A stretch of 41,844 nt of DNA from an uncultured Faecalitalea sp. Its GTDB lineage: Bacteria; Bacillota_I; Bacilli_A; Erysipelotrichales; Erysipelotrichaceae. Each line of letters begins with the position of its first letter. Position 1 is the first letter of the stretch. Below, in pieces: positions 28,515 through 37,587 of this stretch. The stretch lies in assembly GCA_946408025.1 (NCBI GenBank), contig CAMJQJ010000008.1:1-41844 (forward strand), read 5' to 3'. The notes under the pieces are model-generated. The model did no database searches. It saw only the letters and a list, made by a program, of their open reading frames with translations, and was not told where the DNA came from. Both the position numbers and the translations under genes were made by a program.

Positions 28515-31087
28515 TATTGATCCTCCTTGTTCGTTCTGTTTGGTTTTATTACTTCATTGCGAGCGTTGCGGCAAATCATACGATATGCACAATAATTACA
28601 GGCGTTAGCTTCATGATCTGGACGAATGTTTCCAGAAAGGATGTCTTTGGTCAAGTTGATTATGATTTCAGCGTGTCTTTGCTTAAGTTCCTCGAAAGAA
28701 GGACTGTCTTTTTTTGTGATAAAAAGATTATCTTCATCACAATATGTTGTAATGTCTTGATAAGTCCATCCCTTAAGTTTCTTTTGTTGGATAAAAGCAT
28801 CTAGGGATTCGCTAATTTCGATTTTTGTGCTCTCAGGTGTCTTTTTTCGATAATTTAAACGCCAAGGTTTATGTGAAACAGGGGAGCTTTTTAAAGAAAT
28901 ATAAAAACTTCCTGTTGGAATCAATCTGGTCTGAGCTTGTGTGGTAATCGTATAGGTTGCTAGTTGAAGAGAAGTTCCGTTTTCAAAGTCGCTAACTTTT
29001 AGATCTTTGTCACTGGATTTATAGTCGAAGATACAAAAAGATGTCTTAGAAGTATCGATACGGTCAACATAACCGTATAATTCAATGGTCATATCTTGCC
29101 AGGGGATCGAGTATGAGAACTTTTGTTCTTGTTTGAAAATATTCATATGCCAATTTTTTTCGAAATAGATTAATTGTTCTAAAATGAGTTCTGTTTTGAT
29201 CTGAAGTTCCTGAATTTGAGCATTGATCCACTTCTCTTTGTTTGGGAAAATCTTTTTGGCGAATCGAAATTCATTTTCAATAACCTCATGTATTTGTTCA
29301 GCATTCACGTTAACGTAATCTTTTTTGTGTTTTGAGGTTAATGTTTCTAGGATATGATGAAGGATCGTACCTCTAATACGGATATCGTGCCAATCTTGGT
29401 TTTCTTTAAGGTAAAGACCATAACGAATAAAATGTTTTAAAGGACATTTCGCAAAAGTTTCAAGACGAGAAATTGAACCGATAAATGTTTTATGGTTTAA
29501 ATAGAGCTTGTTGGCAAGATCCTGACTTAGCTCAAATTGAGGTGTTTTAAATCGTGAATGTTCACGAATCGCAACGAATTCGCTAGGCATGTTCATGTAG
29601 GTATCAATCTGCATGTTTTTTTCAAGAGCTTTAGATTGATATGTGGATTGAGGGGTGATGACATACAGCTCTTTTGCCTGATCGAGTGTTTTGTAAAGTT
29701 GTTCAATTTGAAAATCAATACGTTCTCTAAGGCTAGGCAATTCAGTGTTTTGGATGTATGCTTCATCAAAAATACCCGTTTTTAAAGATAGGATGTTAAG
29801 GTCTTTGGCATCAGCGCTCAAAATGAAAATGATATCTTTTAATGGGGAGATGTCATTAAGTGTGCCAATCAAAATGCCTTGATAAGTTTCCGGTGTTCTG
29901 TGTTCTTGTATTTTATTTATGGCATCTATCAATAAATCTAGGTCTTTCTCTTGTTTTAAGAATGGTTTTGCCTGTGTGATCAAATCAATGATTTGATGAA
30001 GGGTGATAAGATCATTAGAAGATAGTTGAGGATATTGTTCTTTAAGCTCATTGAGTATTTCCAAAATATTTTCATGGCTCCATGTAAAGATCTGACTATG
30101 TTCATTAAGCCACTTTTGAGTGTATGCTTCAAGATTTTGATAGGTTTGATATGTGAATTCTTCAATCAAAGAATTTTCCTGGTATTCAATTTGATTGATT
30201 GGATATGCGCCTGGGTAGGCAAAAGGAAAAAGATCAAAATATTTTTGGATTAGATCTTCTTGATAAAATTTAGAGACAAAGTTTTTAAAACTATCTAATG
30301 ATTTATCTTTTAACCATGTTAAACCTACAATGATTTTTTGACTTAATATGGAAGGTGTTTTTTTATTCAACAAAGTATAAGGTATCTTGTAATGATCAAA
30401 CATTTGACACAACACCTGTGTATCACTTAAAGAAGAAACAGCGATTTGAATATCATCGGCATTCATCTTGTTTTCCAGAATGGTTTTTGCGACAACAGAT
30501 GCCTGTGTTCTAGCGTTGGAACATGTGTAATAGTGCTTGTTGGGTAAGGGATTATTTTCCAATATATGGGCGTTATTTTCTAAAAGAAAACGAATCCAGA
30601 TGTATTCGGTATCGGTAAATATTCTTCTTAAAATATAAACATTAGAAAAATCTTGTTTTTTTAGCTCGTTGATCGTCTTGGATGTGTATGATTCTTTTAA
30701 TGGGATATCTTTGATCAAATGAATAACTTCTTTTAGGTCTTTTTCTTTTTGTGTGTTATCTTTTAACTTGGAAAAGTCAAAATCGAAAGAATAGGCCCAT
30801 GCGATAAAGGTTAAACACGAACTTAAAAAATCAGGAGCATCTTTACTGGAAAAAAAGGCATTATCTTGAGAAAGAGCCTGAAGCTTTTCTTTATATTGAT
30901 ATAAGATCTCGACATGTGAAGGTAAATTATCTGGGAAATATGGAGTTATAAAAGCATTTAAGCTCATAACTTTTATGGAGAGCGTATTGCCTTTTGACTT
31001 AAGAATCTTATCATATAGAGGAAGATGTAAAGAAGCATCGGCTAAAATAATAGAATTATTGACAATATCAAACATAGTAATCACCAT
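28514..31087 (-). CDS. addB: AddB/RexB-like nuclease subunit (PD-(D/E)XK, Fe-S)
   Basis: SRLETFAKCPLKHFIRYGL, FDYKSS, CNYCAYRMICR; TAATG overlap with addA. Alternative start 31075 has SD GGTGAT. Confidence 0.88.
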   Translation of the reverse strand: MVITMFDIVNNSIILADASLHLPLYDKILKSKGNTLSIKVMSLNAFITPYFPDNLPSHVEILYQYKEKLQALSQDNAFFSSKDAPDFLSSCLTFIAWAYSFDFDFSKLKDNTQKEKDLKEVIHLIKDIPLKESYTSKTINELKKQDFSNVYILRRIFTDTEYIWIRFLLENNAHILENNPLPNKHYYTCSNARTQASVVAKTILENKMNADDIQIAVSSLSDTQVLCQMFDHYKIPYTLLNKKTPSILSQKIIVGLTWLKDKSLDSFKNFVSKFYQEDLIQKYFDLFPFAYPGAYPINQIEYQENSLIEEFTYQTYQNLEAYTQKWLNEHSQIFTWSHENILEILNELKEQYPQLSSNDLITLHQIIDLITQAKPFLKQEKDLDLLIDAINKIQEHRTPETYQGILIGTLNDISPLKDIIFILSADAKDLNILSLKTGIFDEAYIQNTELPSLRERIDFQIEQLYKTLDQAKELYVITPQSTYQSKALEKNMQIDTYMNMPSEFVAIREHSRFKTPQFELSQDLANKLYLNHKTFIGSISRLETFAKCPLKHFIRYGLYLKENQDWHDIRIRGTILHHILETLTSKHKKDYVNVNAEQIHEVIENEFRFAKKIFPNKEKWINAQIQELQIKTELILEQLIYFEKNWHMNIFKQEQKFSYSIPWQDMTIELYGYVDRIDTSKTSFCIFDYKSSDKDLKVSDFENGTSLQLATYTITTQAQTRLIPTGSFYISLKSSPVSHKPWRLNYRKKTPESTKIEISESLDAFIQQKKLKGWTYQDITTYCDEDNLFITKKDSPSFEELKQRHAEIIINLTKDILSGNIRPDHEANACNYCAYRMICRNARNEVIKPNRTNKEDQ

Positions 31088-31124
31088 TACACATTATAAC
31101 AGAAATGAACTATAATGACCTTAC

Positions 31125-31292
31125 TTAGAATAGCAGCTTATACTTCATGATGATCAATACCATATCGATCGATAAGATCATGATGAATAACATGGTCAAT
31201 ATAAAGAAGGATATCCATTTTCTTAATGATTTGTAATTAATATTTTGAAATTTTTTTATTATTTTTAGAGTTAATTTATATATTTTTTTCAT
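31125..31292 (-). CDS. Small cationic single-TM protein, 55 aa (not in the ORF track)
   Basis: MKKIYKLTLKIIKKFQNINYKSLRKWISFFILTMLFIMILSIDMVLIIMKYKLLF; SD AAGGGG 5 nt before ATG. Confidence 0.6.
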   Translation of the reverse strand: MKKIYKLTLKIIKKFQNINYKSLRKWISFFILTMLFIMILSIDMVLIIMKYKLLF

Positions 31293-31314
31293 TATGTCCC
31301 CTTATTTATAAGAG

Positions 31315-31343
31315 TATCTAACTAAGTTGAAATAAAAAGTCAA
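31315..31343 (-). promoter_or_regulatory. Promoter of the 55-aa ORF
   Basis: Minus strand TTGACT-17 nt-TAGATA. Confidence 0.6.
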
Positions 31344-31581
31344 GATAAGTTTATTAAATGGTATCTTATCAGGAATAATAGGTAATTTATTTTCGTAAAT
31401 GTTCGAAATTGTTTGTTAATTTTGTCGATTTTAACGGATTTTTTCTCAAAAAAAGCAAATTTTTAATGATTATACGCTTAAAATTCTTGTCTATATTATA
31501 AAATTTTGTTAAATTAGTAGTATATATTAGATTATACATTTTATATACCTAATATGGAAATCGGATTGGAGGTCCTTGAAG

Positions 31582-31947
31582 ATGGCAACAAAACATTTAA
31601 CGGTTCGAGAAAATGAAATTATGGAAATTTTCTGGCATTCAGATAACCCTTTAAGTGCTAATGACGTATATAATGTTCAACCAGAATTAAGTAAGAATAC
31701 GATTCAGGCAGTTTTGCGAAAGCTTCTTAAAATGAATTATCTAGAAGTGGCAGGAATAGGTTATAATAAAAATTCTTTAACTAGAGAATTTAAGGCATCT
31801 ATTTCTCAAAGTCAGTATTTCAGCAATTTCTTAGTAGAAAGTGAGTCTTTTCAATTAGCTTGTCAGTTTGTCAAGAAAACAAAAGATACAAAATCACTTG
31901 AAGAACTGGAAAATCTGATTCAGGAAAGAATAAAAAAATTATCTTAG
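31582..31947 (+). CDS. BlaI/MecI/CopY family transcriptional repressor
   Basis: HLTVRENEIMEIFWHSDNPLSANDVYN...NTIQAVLRKLLKMNYLEV winged helix; GGAGG RBS. Confidence 0.88.
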   Translation: MATKHLTVRENEIMEIFWHSDNPLSANDVYNVQPELSKNTIQAVLRKLLKMNYLEVAGIGYNKNSLTREFKASISQSQYFSNFLVESESFQLACQFVKKTKDTKSLEELENLIQERIKKLS

Positions 31948-31954
31948 TGTATTT

Positions 31955-31982
31955 AAATCTGATCTTATGATTAGATTTTTTT
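31955..31982 (+). terminator. Terminator after blaI-like gene
   Basis: AAATCTGATC-TTAT-GATTAGATTTTTTT. Confidence 0.8.
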
Positions 31983-31986
31983 GTAC

Positions 31987-32018
31987 AAAAAAAGCCATGG
32001 AAATTTCTATGGCTTTTT
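31987..32018 (-). terminator. Terminator of the FAD protein gene
   Basis: AAAAAGCCAT...ATGGCTTTTT with flanking A/T tracts. Confidence 0.8.
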
Positions 32019-32022
32019 ATTT

Positions 32023-33396
32023 TTATAGGTTTTCGGCAATTGTTCTAGCGACATATACTCCAGAAGCACTCGCATGGCTGAGTGAGTGTGTAACTCCTGA
32101 GCAGTCTCCAATGACATACAAACCTTTATGCTTTGTTTCAAGGTGTTTATCTACTTTTACCTGCATGTTATAAAACTTAACTTCTACACCATATAATAAA
32201 GTATCATCGCTTGCAGTTGAAGGGCACACTTTATCTAGAGCGTAAATCATTTCGATGATGTCATCTAATTGGCGTTTAGGGATAACTAAAGATAAATCTC
32301 CTGGCGTAGCTTTTAAGGTAGGAGTCACAAAACCAGATTCAATACGGCTAGGTGTTGATCTTTGACCACGAATTAAATCACCAAAACGTTGTACGATGAC
32401 ACCGCCTCCTAACATATTAGAAAGACGGGCAATGCTTTCTCCATATTGGTTACTGCTGGAGAAAGGTTCCGTGAAATGATTTGATACCAATAAGGCAAAG
32501 TTGGTGTTGTTTGTAAAGCGAGCTGGATCTTCATAGCTATGTCCATTTACTGTTACGATACCATTTGTATTTTCATTAACAACAACACCTTTTGGATTCA
32601 TACAGAAAGTACGAACACGGTCTTGATATTTTTTAGAGCGATATACGATTTTTGATTCATATAATGAATCTGTTAATTCGCTGAATGTATCGGCTGAAAG
32701 TTCAACGCGCACACCAATGTCAACGCGATCGCTTTTTGTTTCGATTCCTAAGTTGGAACAGATAGATTCCATCCATTTGCTTCCAGAACGGCCAGTAGAG
32801 ATAATGCATTGTTTTGAAGTAAAGGTTTTATCTTCACTTTTTACCTGATAACCATTATCTATTTTATCAACAGTTTGGATTGCGGTATAGAAATGAAAGT
32901 CAACACGATCTTTTAATTGATTGTATAGATTTTCTAACACAATGTAATTGATATCCGTTCCTAAGTGGCGGACTTTCGCCTTTAAAAGGTGAAGATCGTT
33001 CTGTAAACATTTTTTGGCAATTGTTGGGTCCTGATTGGCATAAAGACGTGTCTTAGAACCACCATACTGGCAGTTGATCTCATCTACGTATTCCATTAGA
33101 TCAATGGCTTCCTGTTTTCCGACATAGGCGTATAAATCACCGCCGAATTCATTTGTGATGTTGTATTTTCCATCGCTAAATGCGCCGGCTCCACCAAATC
33201 CATTCATAATGGCACAAGTCTTACAGTTAATGCAGGACTTGATTTTCTTTCCGTCAATTGGACATTTTCTTTTTTCTAATGGTCCTCCTGTTTCGAAGAT
33301 ACCAATTTTTAATTCTGGTTTTAATTTGATAAGCTCATAAGCAGAAAAGATTCCACCGGGACCAGCCCCGATGATAATGATGTCATAATCGTGCAT
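32023..33396 (-). CDS. NAD(P)/FAD-dependent oxidoreductase (COG2509-like)
   Basis: DIIIIGAGPGGIFSAYEL, CINCKTCAIMNGFGGAGAFSDGK, C-terminal GLYVIGDCSGVTHSLSHASASG. Confidence 0.88.
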   Translation of the reverse strand: MHDYDIIIIGAGPGGIFSAYELIKLKPELKIGIFETGGPLEKRKCPIDGKKIKSCINCKTCAIMNGFGGAGAFSDGKYNITNEFGGDLYAYVGKQEAIDLMEYVDEINCQYGGSKTRLYANQDPTIAKKCLQNDLHLLKAKVRHLGTDINYIVLENLYNQLKDRVDFHFYTAIQTVDKIDNGYQVKSEDKTFTSKQCIISTGRSGSKWMESICSNLGIETKSDRVDIGVRVELSADTFSELTDSLYESKIVYRSKKYQDRVRTFCMNPKGVVVNENTNGIVTVNGHSYEDPARFTNNTNFALLVSNHFTEPFSSSNQYGESIARLSNMLGGGVIVQRFGDLIRGQRSTPSRIESGFVTPTLKATPGDLSLVIPKRQLDDIIEMIYALDKVCPSTASDDTLLYGVEVKFYNMQVKVDKHLETKHKGLYVIGDCSGVTHSLSHASASGVYVARTIAENL

Positions 33397-33485
33397 GTTT
33401 TTTCCTCCAAAAGGCCATGTTTTTTATTTTGATCAGTTAGCCTGAATAATTATACGGATGGTCAAACTATTTTACAAGTGAAAAA

Positions 33486-34196
33486 CTATATTCTTAAAGT
33501 TGTTTCTAATGCTAGCTTGATCATAGTATCAAAACTTTTTTCTCTTTGTTTGCTGGTGAGGTTTTCATCGTGAACAAAAGAATCAGAAATGGTACAGATG
33601 CAGGCTGCTTTTTTGTTTAAAACATGGGCGTTATGAAACAAGGCAAAGCTTTCCATTTCCACAGCTGCGCATCCGTTTTTTATTGCGATGTCTTGTGCTT
33701 GATTTGTTTCGTGATAAAATACGTCACTGGAATGAAGACGACATTCTTTTAAATTGATGTTCATGATCTTGGCAGTATCTTTGATTGACTGGTTTGTCCA
33801 AGGAGTTGGATATTGAACGTCGCTCCCTTCACCAGATTGAACTTTGGCAAATGTAGATTCAGACCAGCAGGATGTAGCTAATAATACATCCATGGCGTGA
33901 AGTTCTGGGATATATCCTCCACATGAGCCAATGCGTATGATGGTATCTACATCATAGAATTTAAATAGTTCATAGGAATAGATACCAATGCTTGGCATAC
34001 CCATTCCAGATGCCATAACAGAAATTTTCTTGTTTTTGTATGTTCCTGTATAGCCTAAAACGTTGCGTACGGTGTTAAAACAAATAGGATTATCTAAATA
34101 ATTTTCAGCGATGAATTTTGCGCGTAAAGGATCACCGGGCATTAAGACGATCTTGGCAATTTCACCATTCTGTGCATTATTGTGTGGTGTGCTCAT
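33486..34196 (-). CDS. deoD: Purine-nucleoside phosphorylase
   Basis: MPGDPLRAKFIAENYL, GMGMPSIGIYSYEL, IRIGSCGG, AVEMESFALF. Confidence 0.96.
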   Translation of the reverse strand: MSTPHNNAQNGEIAKIVLMPGDPLRAKFIAENYLDNPICFNTVRNVLGYTGTYKNKKISVMASGMGMPSIGIYSYELFKFYDVDTIIRIGSCGGYIPELHAMDVLLATSCWSESTFAKVQSGEGSDVQYPTPWTNQSIKDTAKIMNINLKECRLHSSDVFYHETNQAQDIAIKNGCAAVEMESFALFHNAHVLNKKAACICTISDSFVHDENLTSKQREKSFDTMIKLALETTLRI

Positions 34197-34297
34197 AAAC
34201 AGGCCTCCTTGTATTATAAGAATATCATATTCATTGGTTTTATTGACATAAAAAGAAACAAAGGATATTATTCGTAATATAAAAGAGGGTATTGATT

Positions 34298-35173
34298 ATG
34301 GGATTAAAACAAAACTATCTAAAAGAGTTAATTTATATATTAATAGGTAATCTTATTGTCGCATGTGGTGTTTCATTTTTTGTTTTGCCAAACAATATAT
34401 TGACAGGAGGAGTTTCTGGTGTTGCGGTAGCTCTAGAACCTTTGATTCATATTGATCCTGTTTGGATGATCAATGGTTTGACAATTGGATTATATTTGAT
34501 AGGAGCCTTGTTGCTTGGAAAAGCTTTTGCGCTTAAATCGCTGGTGTCTGCTATTTGTTATCCTGTTTTTATTACACTAACTTCTTATATTTCGGAAATC
34601 TTACCTCCAGATACTTTTCTTATGGAAGAATATTTAGCTGCTATATATTCTGGTCTTATCATGGGGATTGGAGTTGGACTTGTATTTCGTGTAAATGCTT
34701 CTACGGGAGGTATGGATATTCCGGCTTTGATAATACATAAGTATGCCAAAATTCCAAGTGGGGATGCAGTCATGATCATTGATTGTTTAACTGTCTTATT
34801 AGGGGTTTATACTTATGGTCTGAGTGCAGCTCTTGTTGGTGTAATCTCAGTGTTTGTTTCTGGGCAGGCCATAAATAAAACGGTAATGCTAGGTTCTCAA
34901 TCAGCAAAGAACGTTTTGATCATTTCGGAAAAGTGGGAAGAGATTCGAGATTATCTTTTGAACAAGATGGAAAGAGGCGTTACGGTTTTGAATGCAACTG
35001 GAGCTTATACTAAAAGCAACCGTCCAGTTTTAATGTGCGTAATTTCAACGAAACAATATCCTTTATTTGAAAAGGATGTAATGAGTTTTGATCCTAAAGC
35101 TTTTATTATCGTGCAGGACGTGCATGAAGTAAGGGGTTATGGATTTACTTTTGAGGATGAGGATCTACAATGA
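34298..35173 (+). CDS. YitT family membrane protein (DUF2179 C-terminus)
   Basis: PNNILTGGVSGVAV, RVNASTGGMDIPALI, C-terminal DUF2179-like DPKAFIIVQDVHEVRGYGF. Confidence 0.92.
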   Translation: MGLKQNYLKELIYILIGNLIVACGVSFFVLPNNILTGGVSGVAVALEPLIHIDPVWMINGLTIGLYLIGALLLGKAFALKSLVSAICYPVFITLTSYISEILPPDTFLMEEYLAAIYSGLIMGIGVGLVFRVNASTGGMDIPALIIHKYAKIPSGDAVMIIDCLTVLLGVYTYGLSAALVGVISVFVSGQAINKTVMLGSQSAKNVLIISEKWEEIRDYLLNKMERGVTVLNATGAYTKSNRPVLMCVISTKQYPLFEKDVMSFDPKAFIIVQDVHEVRGYGFTFEDEDLQ

Positions 35174-35706
35174 AAGAACATATAAAAGAAGTAATTGTCG
35201 TAGAAGGCAAAAATGATACTAATGTTTTACAGAGCTATTTTGATTGTGATACGATCGAAACAAGTGGGGATAGCACAAATCCTTTGGTATTGGAAAGGAT
35301 AAAAGAGGCTCAAAAAATAAGAGGTGTGATTGTTTTTACTGATCCAGATAGACCTGGAGAACATATTCGTCGCTGGATTCAAGACAACGTACCAGGTGTA
35401 AAACATGCTTTTATTGCTAAAGATAAGGCGAAAACAGAGAAAAAAGTTGGTGTAGAGCATGCGAACAAAAAGGATCTGTGGCAGGCTTTGAATCAAGTTG
35501 TGAGTTTTGAAAGTGATGAGGAAAGCTTGTCTTGGCAGGATTATATTGATTTAGGTTTTGTAGGGGATGCATCTTTTCGCAATCGTGTATGCGAAATGGT
35601 TCATATTGGCCCATGTAATGCTAAAACATGTTTTAAAAGATTAAATCAAATGCATGTAACGCGAGATAAAATTGAAAATTTATTAGAGGATGAAAAGAAT
35701 GGATAG
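35170..35706 (+). CDS. rnmV: Ribonuclease M5
   Basis: Toprim: VIVVEGKNDTNVLQ, GVIVFTDPDRPGEHIRR. Confidence 0.94.
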   Translation: MKEHIKEVIVVEGKNDTNVLQSYFDCDTIETSGDSTNPLVLERIKEAQKIRGVIVFTDPDRPGEHIRRWIQDNVPGVKHAFIAKDKAKTEKKVGVEHANKKDLWQALNQVVSFESDEESLSWQDYIDLGFVGDASFRNRVCEMVHIGPCNAKTCFKRLNQMHVTRDKIENLLEDEKNG

Positions 35707-36568
35707 ACCGATTGCAACGATCAAACGAACAAAAGAGATTCAGGAAAAATATAATGTTTTCACAAAAAAAAGTTATGGACAAAATTTTATCATTGAACCA
35801 AGGGTGGTCGAGAAAATTGCGGATGCTGCTATAAAATCTAAGGATGAATTGGTATTTGAAATAGGTCCAGGTATTGGGGCTTTAACTCAGTATCTAACGA
35901 TGAAATCAGATCAGGTCATCGCTTTTGAAATTGATGACCGATTGCCCGAAGTTCTGGAAAATGAAATAGGATATGATCATTTAAAAATCGTTTTAAAAGA
36001 TATTTTAAAAGTGGATATTAACGAGGAAATAAAAAAATATAGAAAACCAGATCAGAAGGTTGTCTTTGCCTCAAACCTTCCTTATTATATAACGACACCG
36101 ATCTTGTTTAAGCTTTTTGAAGCAGTAGAGCCTATTGAAAGAATTACTGTGATGATGCAAAAGGAAGTGGCAGATCGCTTTTTAGCTAGCCAAAATGATA
36201 AGGAATATAATGCATTGAGCGTTATAACTCAATATCGATGCGATATCAAAAAGGTCATGGATGTATCTCGACGTGTTTTTTGGCCAAGCCCTAATGTGGA
36301 TTCGGCTGTTTTACAGTTTACATTTCATCACAAATACAATTTAAAAGATGAAGAGCTTTTTTTTAAGATGGTCAAAGCTTGTTTTGTGCAACGAAGAAAG
36401 ACAATCTACAATAATTTCCAGGCTTTATTCAAAGATAAAGAAGAAGCTTTACAACTGTTGGAGAAGGCACAATTAAAAAGTTCGATTAGAGCGCAACAGT
36501 GCACTTTAGAGGATTTTATTAGATTATATGAGGTAAGTTATGAAAGTTTATGCACCGGCAAAAGTTAA
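35699..36568 (+). CDS. rsmA: 16S rRNA (A1518/A1519) dimethyltransferase
   Basis: KKSYGQNFIIE, EIGPGIGALTQYL, NLPYYITTPILFKL; start trimmed for SD spacing. Confidence 0.96.
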   Translation: MDRPIATIKRTKEIQEKYNVFTKKSYGQNFIIEPRVVEKIADAAIKSKDELVFEIGPGIGALTQYLTMKSDQVIAFEIDDRLPEVLENEIGYDHLKIVLKDILKVDINEEIKKYRKPDQKVVFASNLPYYITTPILFKLFEAVEPIERITVMMQKEVADRFLASQNDKEYNALSVITQYRCDIKKVMDVSRRVFWPSPNVDSAVLQFTFHHKYNLKDEELFFKMVKACFVQRRKTIYNNFQALFKDKEEALQLLEKAQLKSSIRAQQCTLEDFIRLYEVSYESLCTGKS

Positions 36569-37379
36569 TTTAGGTTTGGATGTAGTCAGAACCATGGAAA
36601 ATGGATATCATGAGTTGGATATGATCATGGCTCCAATATCTTTACATGATGAATTAGATATTGAATATGCAGATCAAGATAAGATTGAAATTGAAAATAT
36701 GGAGCTTAGTGAAGATAATACGATTTCTAAAACACTTGGATTGCTGAGAAATCACTATGACATTAAACATCACTATTTGATTCGTGTTAAGAAAAATATT
36801 CCAAGTCAAGCTGGGCTTGCCGGAGGGAGCGCGGATGCGGCAGCAGTATTAAAAACGGTTCTAGAACTCGAAGATATAGATCTTAAAATGGAAGAAAAAT
36901 TGAATTTGGCTAAACAAATTGGTGCAGATGTTCCGTTTTGCGTGGTTAATCAGCTTTCAAGAGTCAAAGGAATTGGTGAGAAAATCGAAATTCTAGATAC
37001 GGATTGGAAATTCAACATTTTGCTTGTAAAACCGGATTTTGGTGTTTCAACACCAGAGGCGTTTAGGTTGTGGGAAAATCAGGAAGAATTTCATCCAGAT
37101 ATAGACTATGTTCAGATGGCCTGCGAGAGTCAGATTTTGGATTTATTGGTGCAGGCTATGGGGAATGCTTTAGAGCCTGTAGCATTTGAATTAAAACCAG
37201 AACTGGTCAAAATTAAAGAAGAAATGTTATATTTAGGTATGGTTCGTGTCATGATGTCCGGTTCAGGTTCTAGTATGATGGGTTTTTGCATTGATGAAGA
37301 TGTCTTGAAAAAGGCAAAAAGTGTATTAGAAAAGAGATATAGTTTTGTTGAAATTGTAAGTGTGGGGGCGAAATTATGA
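36540..37379 (+). CDS. ispE: 4-diphosphocytidyl-2-C-methyl-D-erythritol kinase
   Basis: APAKVNLGLDV, SQAGLAGGSADAAAVL, MMSGSGSSMMGF. Confidence 0.95.
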   Translation: MKVYAPAKVNLGLDVVRTMENGYHELDMIMAPISLHDELDIEYADQDKIEIENMELSEDNTISKTLGLLRNHYDIKHHYLIRVKKNIPSQAGLAGGSADAAAVLKTVLELEDIDLKMEEKLNLAKQIGADVPFCVVNQLSRVKGIGEKIEILDTDWKFNILLVKPDFGVSTPEAFRLWENQEEFHPDIDYVQMACESQILDLLVQAMGNALEPVAFELKPELVKIKEEMLYLGMVRVMMSGSGSSMMGFCIDEDVLKKAKSVLEKRYSFVEIVSVGAKL

Positions 37380-37585
37380 TAGCTTCTTTGATAAATTATA
37401 TAATTTTTTTTGCGTGTTTTGGTTTGAGCTTTTATGCGCTCAGTGCCATTAAGTTTGAAAATTTCTGTAAGGTCAAACAGCCTGGAAAAGTTACTTTATT
37501 GATGTTCTTGTTGTCATTAGCTTTAGCATACCTTAGTTCACAGGCGATATTGAGCTTGACAATATATAATGGATTAGGGGTGTAG
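37376..37585 (+). CDS. DUF1146-family small membrane protein
   Basis: 69 aa, two hydrophobic segments, ALSAIKFENFCK...; ATGA overlap with ispE. Confidence 0.75.
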   Translation: MIASLINYIIFFACFGLSFYALSAIKFENFCKVKQPGKVTLLMFLLSLALAYLSSQAILSLTIYNGLGV

Positions 37586-37587
37586 AG

